NCBI RefSeq assembly: GCF_012847295.1
Contig: NZ_JABBDY010000001.1
Location: 496,001-560,000, forward strand
DNA: 64,000 nt
Direction: 5' to 3'
DNA from: Microbacterium sp. MF43
GTDB lineage: Bacteria > Actinomycetota > Actinomycetes > Actinomycetales > Microbacteriaceae
The notes beneath the pieces are model-generated. The model did not search any database. It saw only the letters and a program-made list of their open reading frames with translations, and was not told the origin of the DNA. The translations under genes were made by a program, and so were the position numbers. Positions 24,916 through 33,037 of this stretch are shown here, one piece after another (within the stretch, counting starts at the first letter, position 1; the number at the start of each line of letters is the position of its first letter).

Positions 24916-26597
24916 GCGGTCACCTCGCTCGCTTCGAGTCGCACGACCGTGTCGGCGATCCCCCGTGAACTGGTGCGATGCGAGACGAGCAGCACCGTCG
25001 CCCCGTCGTCGGCCAGCGCCCGCACGTTCTCCCACAGGCGCGCCTCGGTGCCGGGGTCGAGGGCGGAGCTGGGCTCGTCGAGGGCGATCACCGGTGCGCG
25101 CCCGCGCAGGTGCCGGTAGAACGCGCGCGCCACCGCGACGCGCTGAGCCTGGCCCCCGGAGAGTCCCGCGCCCTGCACGCCGAGCTCCCGCGAGGGCGCG
25201 AGGTCGGCTGCGCACGCCAATGCGAGCGCGCGGTGCACGAGCGCGGGGTCGGGGGAGTCGTCGCCGAGCGCGACGTTGCCGGCGATCGAGCCCGCGACGA
25301 GCCCGGGCTGCTGCCCGGCCCAGGCGAGCCACGACGGTGCCGTCAGAGCACGCACGTCGACCCCGCCGAACGTCGCGGAGCCCTCGAACGTCGCGGCCCC
25401 GCGCAGCGCGGCGAGAAGGCTCGACTTGCCGCTGCCGCTCGGTCCCTCGATCAGCACGACGGCACTCGGCCCCGCCTCGAGGTCGACGGGTGGCAGCATC
25501 CGCTCGCCCCGCACCACGCGCGCACCCTCGATGCGCAGCCCGCCGCCCTGGGGCGCACCGCCGCCGGTGCGGCGGGAGGCGGCGGACCGGATCCGACGCG
25601 CGGCGTCGAGCACATCGAACACGTCGTCCGTCGCGGCGACGCCCTCGGCCGCCGCGTGGAACTGCACGCCGACCTGTCGCAGCGGCAGGTACGCCTCGGG
25701 GGCGAGCAGCAGCACGAACAGTCCGACGGTCAAGGCGAGCGCGCCGTCGATCAGGCGGAAGCCGATCGACACCGCGATGATCGCCACCGAGATGCTTGCG
25801 AGGAACTCCAGCGCGAATCCCGAGAGGAACGACACCCGCAGCACGCGCAGGGTCTCGCGACGGTACTGATCGGTCACCTGCTCGATGGAGGCTGCCGCCC
25901 GATGCTGCCGGCCGAAGACCTTGAGCGTCGAGAGCCCCTGCACCGTGTCGGCGAAGCGGGCGGCGAGCCGCTGCAGTGTGCGCCACTGCCGCTGCTGGAC
26001 CGATCGCGTGGCCAACCCGATGAGCACCATGAAGATCGGGATGAGGGGGAGGGTCAGCACGACTGTGAGTCCGGAGACCCAGTCCTGCCACCACATCACC
26101 GCGACGATAATCGGAGTGGCGACGACCGTCTGCACGAGCTGCGGCAGGTATCGGCCGAAGTAGGCCTCGAGCGCGTCGAGTCCCCGCCCCGCGGTGACCG
26201 CGAGGTGCGCGGAATTGCGGCTCCCGAGCCACTCCGGACCGAGGATCCCGACGGCTCCGACCAGCGCCGAGCGCAGCTGCGCCTGCACGCGGGCGGCGGC
26301 GCGTGAGGCGACGGCCTCCCGCGCCCACAGCAGGCCGGCGCGGAAGGCGACCACCGCGGCCAGCGCGCCGAGCGTCGCGGCGAGCTCCTGCTGCGGCATC
26401 CCGTCGATCAGCCCGGTGATCGCGCGCGTGAGCAGCCACGCGAACGACACGACGACCGCGGTCTGGGCGACCGCGATGGCAGCGATCGCGACGAAGAACC
26501 CGCGTGAGGCGGTCGCGTAGCGCAGGAGTCGCGGGTCGACCGGCTTGCCCGACGGCCGGGGCGGCTCGGTGCCCGTCTCGCTCTGCACTTCGCTCAT
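24912..26597 (-). CDS. cydD: Thiol reductant ABC exporter subunit CydD
   Basis: The 561-residue partner of CydC begins with VDPRLLRYATASRG and an N-terminal six-helix domain carrying the FGRYLPQLVQTVVATP motif typical of CydD. ATPase motifs are LIEGPSGSGKSSLLAAL, LSGGQAQRVAVARAFY and VIALDEPSSALDP. TAGGGT lies nine bases before the ATG on the minus strand, so an internal promoter may add to read-through from cydAB. Confidence 0.92.
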   Translation of the reverse strand: MSEVQSETGTEPPRPSGKPVDPRLLRYATASRGFFVAIAAIAVAQTAVVVSFAWLLTRAITGLIDGMPQQELAATLGALAAVVAFRAGLLWAREAVASRAAARVQAQLRSALVGAVGILGPEWLGSRNSAHLAVTAGRGLDALEAYFGRYLPQLVQTVVATPIIVAVMWWQDWVSGLTVVLTLPLIPIFMVLIGLATRSVQQRQWRTLQRLAARFADTVQGLSTLKVFGRQHRAAASIEQVTDQYRRETLRVLRVSFLSGFALEFLASISVAIIAVSIGFRLIDGALALTVGLFVLLLAPEAYLPLRQVGVQFHAAAEGVAATDDVFDVLDAARRIRSAASRRTGGGAPQGGGLRIEGARVVRGERMLPPVDLEAGPSAVVLIEGPSGSGKSSLLAALRGAATFEGSATFGGVDVRALTAPSWLAWAGQQPGLVAGSIAGNVALGDDSPDPALVHRALALACAADLAPSRELGVQGAGLSGGQAQRVAVARAFYRHLRGRAPVIALDEPSSALDPGTEARLWENVRALADDGATVLLVSHRTSSRGIADTVVRLEASEVTA

Positions 26598-26649
26598 CGC
26601 CCCTCGACCCTATCCGTCGCGTCCAGGCGGGACGCTCGGATGCCCCGGC

Positions 26650-27681
26650 TCAGTGGCCGCCGGCGACTGCCTGCTCGATGCGTGTGCGCGAGACGCGCTT
26701 GCGGAAGATCCAGTACGTCCAGCCCTGGTAGAGCAGCACGAGGGGAAGGAAGATCGCCGCGGCCCACGTCATGATCGTGAGCGTGTAGTCGGTGCTCGAG
26801 GCGTTCTCGATCGTGAGGCTGAAGGCCGGGTCGGTCGAGGACGGCATGACGTTCGGGAAGAGCGCGAACCACAGCGTCAGCACGGCGGCCACGATGGTCG
26901 CCGCGCCGAAGCCGAACGCCCATCCCTCGCGATCCCGCAGGTTCGAGACGAGGGACGCGAGCAGCGTGACGGCGGCGATGCCGGCGCACGCCACGACGGC
27001 GGCGAGGAGAGGCGCGCCGTTGGCGGCGGCGATGAGGATCGTCCAGATCAGGAACACCGCTGCGACGGCGACCGTCAGCGCTCCGGCACGGCGCGCGAGG
27101 CGGCGAGCGTCCTCATGCACCTGCCCGTCGGTCTTCAGCGCCACGAAGTACACGCCGTGGGTGAAGAACAGCAGGAGCGTCGTCAGTCCGCCGAGGAGGC
27201 CGTAGGGGTTCAGCAGCGTGAGAAGCGAACCGGTGAACTCGTGGTCCGCGTCGAGGGGGACGCCCTGCACGATGTTGGCGACGGCGACGCCCCACAGCAG
27301 TGCGGGGACCGCCGAGCCGATGACGATCATCGTGTCGAAGCCCCGCTTCCAGCGCAGGCTGTCGCGCTGGTGGCGGTACTCGAACGAGACGCCGCGCAGG
27401 ATGAGGGCGAGGAGGATCAGCAGCAGGGCGAGGTAGAAGCCGCTGAAGAGCGTGGCGTACCACTCCGGGAACGCGGCGAACAGGCACGCGCCGGCCACGA
27501 TGACCCACGTCTCGTTCAGGTCCCACACGGGGCCGATCGTGTTGATGATCTGCCGGCGCCCGATGTCGTCCTTGCCGAGGAACGGCAGCGACATCCCGAC
27601 GCCGAAGTCGAACCCGTCGAGAACGAAGTAGCCGACGAACAGGAAGCCGACGATCCAGAACCAGAGGTAGGCGAGATCCAT
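26650..27681 (-). CDS. cydB: Cytochrome bd ubiquinol oxidase subunit II CydB
   Basis: The 343-residue membrane protein opens with LWFWIVGFLFVGYFVLDGFD, the classical CydB start, followed by FDFGVGMSLPFLG. It has eight or nine helices. It is the structural partner of CydA in the high-affinity, cyanide-resistant terminal oxidase. GGAG six bases before the ATG fixes the start; the gene starts nine bases after cydA. Confidence 0.94.
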   Translation of the reverse strand: MDLAYLWFWIVGFLFVGYFVLDGFDFGVGMSLPFLGKDDIGRRQIINTIGPVWDLNETWVIVAGACLFAAFPEWYATLFSGFYLALLLILLALILRGVSFEYRHQRDSLRWKRGFDTMIVIGSAVPALLWGVAVANIVQGVPLDADHEFTGSLLTLLNPYGLLGGLTTLLLFFTHGVYFVALKTDGQVHEDARRLARRAGALTVAVAAVFLIWTILIAAANGAPLLAAVVACAGIAAVTLLASLVSNLRDREGWAFGFGAATIVAAVLTLWFALFPNVMPSSTDPAFSLTIENASSTDYTLTIMTWAAAIFLPLVLLYQGWTYWIFRKRVSRTRIEQAVAGGH

Positions 27682-27690
27682 GTCGTGCTC

Positions 27691-29136
27691 CTAGTACACC
27701 GTGGTGGGCGTGTGCTCGACCGCGAGGTCGCGCGGGTCGGGGTCGTCCGGTCCGGGGAGGGGGTCGGGCCCCTTCTTCGCCGTCTTGACGATGAGTCCGA
27801 TCTCGACGACCGCCAGCGCGGCGTAGATCAGGGTGAAGGCGACGAGCGAGATGAGCACCGTCCACCCGGGGACCGAGGGCGAGACGCCGTCCTCGGTCAG
27901 CATGAGACCGAAGACGATCCAGGGCTGGCGGCCCATCTCGGTGAACACCCAGCCGACGAGGATCGCGAAGAGCGAGGCGGGCCAGGCCCAGATGGCGAGC
28001 TTCCAGGCCCATGCGGGAACCTCGCGCTTGGCCTTCTTGCGGGTGAGCCAGAGCCCCACGACGGCGGTCAGCGCGGCGATGCCGCCGAGGCCGATCATCC
28101 AGCGGAACGACCAGTAGGTGACCCACAGGACCGGTGCGAAGTTGCCGTCGACCTGGTCGGCGAACTGGGGGAACATCTCGGTCGTGTACTGCAGGTTGAG
28201 GTCGTTGATGCCCTCGACACAGCCGTCGAGCGTGTGCGTCGACAGGAAGGCCAGCAGGTACGGGATGCGGATGGAGAACAGCTCGGTCGAGCCGTCGGGG
28301 GTGCCGAGCGTGAACACCGAGAACGAGGCATCCGCCCCGCACGCGCTGTCGAACATCGCCTCGGCCGCCGCCATCTTCATCGGCTGCGTCGACACCATCA
28401 CGAGGCTCAGCTGATCGCCCGAGATCGCGACGCCCGCGAACGCGACGATCATGCCCCACAACCCGTACTTCAGCGAGATGCGCATCATCTCGACGTTCTG
28501 GCCGCGCAGCAGCTGCCAGGCGGAGATCGAGATGATGACGCCGGCCGTCATCATGAACGCCGCGAACAGGGTGTGGGGGAGCGCGGCGAGGGCGACGGGA
28601 TTGGAGAGCACCGCGAAGAAGTCGGTCATCTCGGCGCGAGACCCGTCCTCGGCCATCCTGAAGCCGACGGGATTCTGCATGAACGCGTTCGCCGCGAGGA
28701 TGAAGTACGCCGAGAACCAGGCGCCGATCGTCGCGATCCAGATGCTCGCGAGATGGAGCGCCTTCGGCAGGCGATCCCATCCGAAGATCCACAGGCCGAT
28801 GAACGTCGCCTCGAAGAAGAAGGCCATCAGGCCCTCGAAGGCGAGCGGTGCGCCGAACACGTCGCCCACGAAGCGCGAGTACGCCGACCAGTTCATGCCG
28901 AACTGGAACTCCTGCACGATGCCGGTGACGACGCCCATCGCGAAGTTGATGAGGAAGATCTTGCCGAAGAACCGGACGAGATGGAGCCACTTCACGTTGC
29001 CGGTGCGGAACCAGGCGGTCTGGAAGATCGAGACCGTCAGCGCCATGCCGAGCGTGAGCGGCACGAAGAGGAAGTGGTACAGCGTCGTGAGCCCGAACTG
29101 CCAGCGTGCCAGCAGCAGCGGGTCGAGGAGGTCCAC
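27691..29136 (-). CDS. cydA: Cytochrome bd ubiquinol oxidase subunit I CydA
   Basis: The 481-residue subunit holds the hemes and oxidises quinol. WQFGLTTLYHFLFVPLTLGM carries the N-terminal axial His, GRQPW (in TEMGRQPWIVFG) is the hallmark near the Q-loop, and FGMNWSAYSRFVGDVFGAPL is the next conserved block. The length indicates the short Q-loop form common in Gram-positive bacteria. I chose GTG at 29136, behind GGAG, rather than the longer open frame. Expression is probably repressed through the two operators upstream. Confidence 0.93.
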   Translation of the reverse strand: MDLLDPLLLARWQFGLTTLYHFLFVPLTLGMALTVSIFQTAWFRTGNVKWLHLVRFFGKIFLINFAMGVVTGIVQEFQFGMNWSAYSRFVGDVFGAPLAFEGLMAFFFEATFIGLWIFGWDRLPKALHLASIWIATIGAWFSAYFILAANAFMQNPVGFRMAEDGSRAEMTDFFAVLSNPVALAALPHTLFAAFMMTAGVIISISAWQLLRGQNVEMMRISLKYGLWGMIVAFAGVAISGDQLSLVMVSTQPMKMAAAEAMFDSACGADASFSVFTLGTPDGSTELFSIRIPYLLAFLSTHTLDGCVEGINDLNLQYTTEMFPQFADQVDGNFAPVLWVTYWSFRWMIGLGGIAALTAVVGLWLTRKKAKREVPAWAWKLAIWAWPASLFAILVGWVFTEMGRQPWIVFGLMLTEDGVSPSVPGWTVLISLVAFTLIYAALAVVEIGLIVKTAKKGPDPLPGPDDPDPRDLAVEHTPTTVY

Positions 29137-29164
29137 GATGCGTTCTCCGATCGCTCGATCGATC

Positions 29165-29206
29165 TGTGGTCTGACCACAGTATCATGTGGTCAGACCACA
29201 GGTCCA
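29165..29206 (-). promoter_or_regulatory. cyd operon promoter with twin GntR/FadR-type operators
   Basis: Two 15-bp palindromes, TGTGGTCTGACCACA (29165-29179) and TGTGGTCAGACCACA (29186-29200), are centred 21 bp apart, two helical turns. Each contains TGGTCNGACCA, which fits the TGGT-N3-ACCA operator pattern of FadR-subfamily GntR regulators. On the minus strand a -10 (GATACT, 29184-29179) lies between them, with a -35-like TGGACC at 29206-29201. One site fills the spacer and the other covers the transcription start, an arrangement that fits repression. Confidence 0.75.
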
Positions 29207-29374
29207 GGGTCCTGTCACTCGTCGCTCCGCGCGGGTCGAGGGCGACGCGGTCGGCGCGTCTCGGCGAGCGGAGGCGGGGTTCCGATCTGAGCGTGACAGG
29301 AGCGCAGCCCCGGCCGCCAGGCCCTGGGCCGTGAATAATGACGTCGCACGCGACCGCGGCGGCGCGGCCACGGT

Positions 29375-29380
29375 TACGCT
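29375..29380 (+). promoter_or_regulatory. Leaderless promoter -10, moaA leader peptide
   Basis: TACGCT ends six bases before the ATG at 29387. It would start the transcript on the leader peptide rather than on moaA itself. Confidence 0.55.
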
Positions 29381-29386
29381 CGAACC

Positions 29387-29425
29387 ATGGCGATCCGGGC
29401 CCGGCGTTCGGGGACGCGCGCGTGA
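29387..29425 (+). CDS. 12-codon leader peptide overlapping the moaA start
   Basis: The frame encodes [12 protein letters not shown] and stops at TGA 29423-29425. That stop overlaps the GTG start of moaA at 29422 in the GTGA arrangement, so ribosomes finishing the leader could restart on moaA. The -10 element sits exactly at the leaderless spacing for this ATG. The peptide is arginine-rich, and it may simply be a means of loading ribosomes onto moaA. Translation is not shown by the sequence. Confidence 0.5.
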   Translation: MAIRARRSGTRA

Positions 29426-30507
29426 GCGCGATCCCGGTCACGATCGCGCGCCGGATGCCCCGGCCCGCCGCCGCGTCGGACGAGACCCGCGTCGGCCTCG
29501 GCGCGCCGCTGCTCGACACGCACGGCCGCGTCCACCGCGACCTGCGCATCTCGCTCACCGACCGCTGCTCGCTGCGGTGCACGTACTGCATGCCCGAGCA
29601 GGGGAACGAATGGCTCGCGAAGTCGAGCATCCTGACGCTCGACGAGATCGTCGAGGTCGCCCGGATCGGTGCGGCCGACGGCATCACGACGTTCCGGCTC
29701 ACGGGTGGAGAGCCGCTGCTGCGCACCGACATCGTCGAGGTCGTGAGGCGGCTCGCCGCGATCACCGGCCCGGAGGGGCGGCCGGTCGACATCGCCATGA
29801 CGACGAACGGCATCCGACTGCGCGAACTGCTGCCCGAGCTCATCGGCGCGGGCTTGCGCCGGCTCAACATCTCGATCGACACCCTGCGGCGCGACCGGTT
29901 CCGCGAGCTCACCCGTCGCGATCGGCTGGACGACGTGCTCGACGGGATCGCGGCGGCCGCGGCATCCGATCTGCGTCCCCTCAAGCTCAACGCGGTCGCC
30001 ATGCGCGACGTCAACGACGACGAGCTGGTCGAGCTCGTCGCGTTCGCGCTGGCGCACGGGGCCGAGATGCGCTTCATCGAGCAGATGCCGCTCGACGCCG
30101 GGCACACGTGGGATCGGGCGCGCATGGTGACGCAGGACGAGATCCTGCAGACGCTGGCGCTTCGCTGGGACCTCACTCCCGTACCGGGGAGGGAGGGTGC
30201 TCCTGCCGCACGCTGGTTCCTCGACGGCGGTCCCGGGACGGTCGGGGTGATCGCGTCGGTCACGGCCCCGTTCTGCGGGGATTGCGACCGGCTGCGCCTC
30301 ACCGCCGACGGCCAGCTGCGCAACTGCCTGTTCTCGACGACCGAGTACGACCTGCTGCCCATCCTGCGCGGGAGCGCGGAGGGCTCGCGCGATGACGAGG
30401 TCGATCGGATGCTGCGCTCGTGCGTGCACGGGAAGCTGCCCGGGCACGCGATCGACGATCCGGCGTTCCTCCAGCCCGTACGCGGCATGAACGCGATCGG
30501 CGGCTGA
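29422..30507 (+). CDS. moaA: GTP 3',8-cyclase MoaA
   Basis: The 361-residue radical SAM enzyme catalyses the first step of molybdenum cofactor synthesis. The N-terminal cluster is bound by the CxxxCxxC motif [12 protein letters not shown] (Cys 49, 53, 56), and the second cluster by [19 protein letters not shown]. The essential C-terminal Gly-Gly is present (MNAIGG). [11 protein letters not shown] and MTTNGIRL are further hallmarks. The GTG at 29422 overlaps the stop of a short leader peptide; an ATG at 29455 is a possible internal start. fdhD follows after one base. Confidence 0.93.
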   Translation: MSAIPVTIARRMPRPAAASDETRVGLGAPLLDTHGRVHRDLRISLTDRCSLRCTYCMPEQGNEWLAKSSILTLDEIVEVARIGAADGITTFRLTGGEPLLRTDIVEVVRRLAAITGPEGRPVDIAMTTNGIRLRELLPELIGAGLRRLNISIDTLRRDRFRELTRRDRLDDVLDGIAAAAASDLRPLKLNAVAMRDVNDDELVELVAFALAHGAEMRFIEQMPLDAGHTWDRARMVTQDEILQTLALRWDLTPVPGREGAPAARWFLDGGPGTVGVIASVTAPFCGDCDRLRLTADGQLRNCLFSTTEYDLLPILRGSAEGSRDDEVDRMLRSCVHGKLPGHAIDDPAFLQPVRGMNAIGG

Positions 30508-30508
30508 C

Positions 30509-31381
30509 GTGGGACGACTCACCGTCCATCGACCGGTCGTGAAGGTCACGCACGACGGCGCCGGCTTCGGCGGACGCCGTCGCAGCGACACCCTCGCCGT
30601 CGAGGAGCCGCTCGAGATCCGGATCGCTGGCGAGCCGCTCGCCGTCACGATGCGCACGCCAGGACACGACGTCGAACTGGCGGCCGGCTTCCTGGTGTCG
30701 GAGGGCGTCATCTCGCGCGGCTCCCACTTCCGCAGCGCCATCCACTGCGGCGGCCCCGGGACAGGTGCCGTGGGAGCAGCGGCGTCCACCGAGAACACAT
30801 ACAACGTGCTGGACGTCGCGCTCGCCGCGGGCGTCTCGCCGCCCGACCCTTCGCTCGCACGCAGCTTCTACACGACGAGCTCGTGCGGGCTGTGCGGCAA
30901 GGCCTCGATCGACGCGGTGCAGACGGTCTCGTCCCACGATGTGGGGACGGATGCCGCGACCATCCCGGCCGCTCGCCTCATCGAGCTTCCCGAGCGGCTG
31001 CGCGCAGAACAGGCCGTCTTCGGCAAGACCGGCGGCCTGCACGCCGCGGCGCTCTTCGATGCGGCGAGCGGAGAGCTGCTCGTCGTGCGCGAGGACGTCG
31101 GGCGGCACAACGCCGTCGACAAGGTCGTCGGCTGGGCCGTGCTCGCCGATCGGCTGCCGCTGCGGGGGACGGTGCTCCAGGTCTCGGGCCGGGCGAGCTT
31201 CGAACTCGTGCAGAAGGCGATCATGGCAGGCATCCCGATCCTGTCGGCGGTGTCGGCTCCGTCGTCGCTCGCGGTCGAGCTCGCCGAGGCATCCGGTCTC
31301 ACCCTCGCCGGATTCGTGCGGGGCGAGACGATGAACCTCTACTCGCGGCCGGACCGCGTGACGCTCGACGCGTCGGCCTGA
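30509..31381 (+). CDS. fdhD: Formate dehydrogenase accessory sulfurtransferase FdhD
   Basis: The 290-residue protein transfers sulfur from a desulfurase to the molybdenum cofactor of formate-dehydrogenase-type enzymes. The conserved cysteine loop [12 protein letters not shown] has Cys126 and Cys129. [20 protein letters not shown] and [19 protein letters not shown] are family signatures, as is [12 protein letters not shown]. The FdhF-like protein at 9506 is a plausible client. GTG lies one base after the moaA stop. The last 43 bases overlap the convergent regulator. Confidence 0.93.
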   Translation: MGRLTVHRPVVKVTHDGAGFGGRRRSDTLAVEEPLEIRIAGEPLAVTMRTPGHDVELAAGFLVSEGVISRGSHFRSAIHCGGPGTGAVGAAASTENTYNVLDVALAAGVSPPDPSLARSFYTTSSCGLCGKASIDAVQTVSSHDVGTDAATIPAARLIELPERLRAEQAVFGKTGGLHAAALFDAASGELLVVREDVGRHNAVDKVVGWAVLADRLPLRGTVLQVSGRASFELVQKAIMAGIPILSAVSAPSSLAVELAEASGLTLAGFVRGETMNLYSRPDRVTLDASA

Positions 31382-31977
31382 AGCGACAGCTGCACGACGC
31401 ACTGCGCCGGGTCGCATGACGGGGCGATGCCGTCGACCTTGAGGGGTCCGCCCGCCTGGGTGAGCACGCCGTCCATCAGTCCGACGTGGACGCGGCAGAG
31501 CATGCCGCGATGGTCGGCGGTCGTGGCGTGGGGACACGGCGTGAGATCGACGGTGAGGGTGCGCTCGTCGATGAGCGGGTCGAAGCCCGCTTCGCTCAGA
31601 TCCTCGACGAGCGCGTCGAGCTGGTGGAGCGCCTCGGGCTCGAGCACCTCTTCCGCGGCGCTCGGGTAGACGCGGCGCAGCAGATCGCCGCGCGCGGCGG
31701 CATCTCTCGCGCGCTGCGCAGCGACGGGACTGGATGCCGCGGCGTCGCCCGTCGCGGCCGTGTAGAGCACGCGCGGGCGGCCGCGGGTGGTGCGACGCTC
31801 CGTCTCGGCGATGACGTAGCCCGCGTCCATCAGCCGATGCACGTGCTCGCGCACGGTGTTGGGGTGCAGTCCGGTGGCCTCGACCAGCTCGGCGATCGTC
31901 CGCCGCGGGCGTTGCTGCACGAGGTGCATGATCTCGACGCGGGAGTAGCTCGAGATCGCGCTGTAGCCGGCGGACAT
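31339..31977 (-). CDS. HTH transcriptional regulator with a four-Cys C-terminal domain (SufR-like)
   Basis: The 212-residue protein starts with a winged helix-turn-helix (about 15-75; [20 protein letters not shown], wing [10 protein letters not shown]). The C-terminal half carries Cys148 (in TPCPHAT), Cys161, Cys188 and Cys193 (SCDPAQC). The C-x12-C spacing of the first pair recalls SufR, an Fe-S cluster sensing ArsR/DeoR-type repressor, but the later spacing differs. Iron, oxygen or redox sensing is therefore plausible but unproven. It converges on and overlaps fdhD and is divergent from the phosphotransferase gene. Confidence 0.75.
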   Translation of the reverse strand: MSAGYSAISSYSRVEIMHLVQQRPRRTIAELVEATGLHPNTVREHVHRLMDAGYVIAETERRTTRGRPRVLYTAATGDAAASSPVAAQRARDAAARGDLLRRVYPSAAEEVLEPEALHQLDALVEDLSEAGFDPLIDERTLTVDLTPCPHATTADHRGMLCRVHVGLMDGVLTQAGGPLKVDGIAPSCDPAQCVVQLSLQADASSVTRSGRE

Positions 31978-31983
31978 GGTCCC

Positions 31984-31989
31984 ATTATC
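31984..31989 (-). promoter_or_regulatory. Leaderless promoter -10, HTH regulator
   Basis: On the minus strand GATAAT ends six bases before the ATG at 31977. Confidence 0.65.
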
Positions 31990-32035
31990 CGGGGGTGGGA
32001 ACCCTCGTGCCCGATGCCGATCGGCGCTCCGTCGC

Positions 32036-32041
32036 TACGCT
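32036..32041 (+). promoter_or_regulatory. Leaderless promoter -10, phosphotransferase gene
   Basis: TACGCT ends six bases before the ATG at 32048, so an earlier in-frame start is unlikely. Confidence 0.6.
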
Positions 32042-32047
32042 GATCCG

Positions 32048-32995
32048 ATGGACGTGCACGGCGGCGGGAGCAGGCTCGTCTGGCACGATCTTCCTGACCG
32101 CGTCCGGCGCGGGATCGAGGGGCTACTCGGCTCGCCGGTGCGTGAGACGAGGTCGGCGGTCGGTGGCTTCTCACCGGGGCTGGCATCCAGCCTGACCCTG
32201 GCCGACGGACGAGTCGTCTTCGCCAAGGCCGTGGGCGAGCAGACGGCACCGGGAAGCGCGGAACTCTTCCGCCGCGAGCGAAGGAATCTCGAGACGCTCG
32301 GCGTGCGCCCTCGCGTTTCCCGTCTTCTCGGGGCTTACGACGACGGCGACTGGGTCGCGCTCGTCCTCGAACATGTCCCCGGTCGGCCGCCGCACCCGTC
32401 GGACCCGGTCGAAAGGGCAGCCATGGTCCGGGCGTTCGAGGACCTGGTGGACCGCTTCACGCCCGCGCCCGTCGATGCGCCGACGTTCGCGGCGGCTTCC
32501 AGTGGTGCGCTCGACGCATGGAGCACGGCGCCCGATGACCGCGGTGCGCGGATCGACCCGTGGGTGTGGCAGAACATGGCGCAGGTTCACGCGCTGGCCT
32601 CTCGGTGGCGCCAAGCCGGCATCGGCGAGACGCTTGTCCATGGCGATCTTCGCGCCGACAACATGATCCGGACGCCTGCCGGCGAGGTGGTGATCGTGGA
32701 CTGGACGGACATCCGCGTCGGCGCATCGTGGCTCGACTGGGCAATGGCCGTGCCTAGCATGTGTCTCTTCCCCGGCACGCCGTCGGCCGAGCGCCTGTTC
32801 AACGAATCTCATCTCGCAGATCAGGCCCGGCCAAGCGACGTCACCTCGATCGTGGCCGCCGTCGCGGGCTATTTCCTGTGTTCATCCGTGCGTCCCGCGG
32901 TGCCGGCTCTGCGCGCGGTTCGTGATTTCCAGAGGGCCCAGGGAGCGGTCGCGGCCGATTGGCTGCGGCGGAGAGTTGAGGCCGGCCTGGTGTGA
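32048..32995 (+). CDS. Aminoglycoside phosphotransferase (APH)-family kinase
   Basis: The 315-residue protein kinase-like fold has the catalytic loop LVHGDLRADNMI (Asp and Asn conserved) near residue 200 and the metal-binding Asp in VIVDWTDIRVG. VALVLEHVPGRPP is the hinge. The family phosphorylates aminoglycosides, choline, homoserine and other small molecules, so resistance cannot be inferred from the fold alone. The start is set by the leaderless -10 element. Confidence 0.8.
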   Translation: MDVHGGGSRLVWHDLPDRVRRGIEGLLGSPVRETRSAVGGFSPGLASSLTLADGRVVFAKAVGEQTAPGSAELFRRERRNLETLGVRPRVSRLLGAYDDGDWVALVLEHVPGRPPHPSDPVERAAMVRAFEDLVDRFTPAPVDAPTFAAASSGALDAWSTAPDDRGARIDPWVWQNMAQVHALASRWRQAGIGETLVHGDLRADNMIRTPAGEVVIVDWTDIRVGASWLDWAMAVPSMCLFPGTPSAERLFNESHLADQARPSDVTSIVAAVAGYFLCSSVRPAVPALRAVRDFQRAQGAVAADWLRRRVEAGLV

Positions 32996-33024
32996 TCGCA
33001 CTCGGCGGGGCCTCCCCCCGCCGC

Positions 33025-33030
33025 TACGGT
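33025..33030 (+). promoter_or_regulatory. Leaderless-type -10, AAA ATPase gene
   Basis: TACGGT ends seven bases before the ATG at 33038. Confidence 0.5.
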
Positions 33031-33037
33031 GGGGCGC

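Noticed and set aside
23236-26439. A long minus-strand frame that would fuse cydC to sequence overlapping cydD
   Set aside because: The part upstream of 24915 is the out-of-frame shadow of cydD; cydC has its own GTG overlapping the cydD stop.
26545-29334. A 929-codon open frame on the plus strand, antisense to cydD-cydB-cydA
   Set aside because: Its translation is rich in Arg, Asp, Glu and His with no domain pattern, as expected from the complement of GC-rich codons; the minus-strand cyd genes are unmistakable.
31976-32047. Longer N-terminus for the phosphotransferase
   Set aside because: A leaderless -10 at 32036-32041 lies inside the supposed extension and points to ATG 32048.
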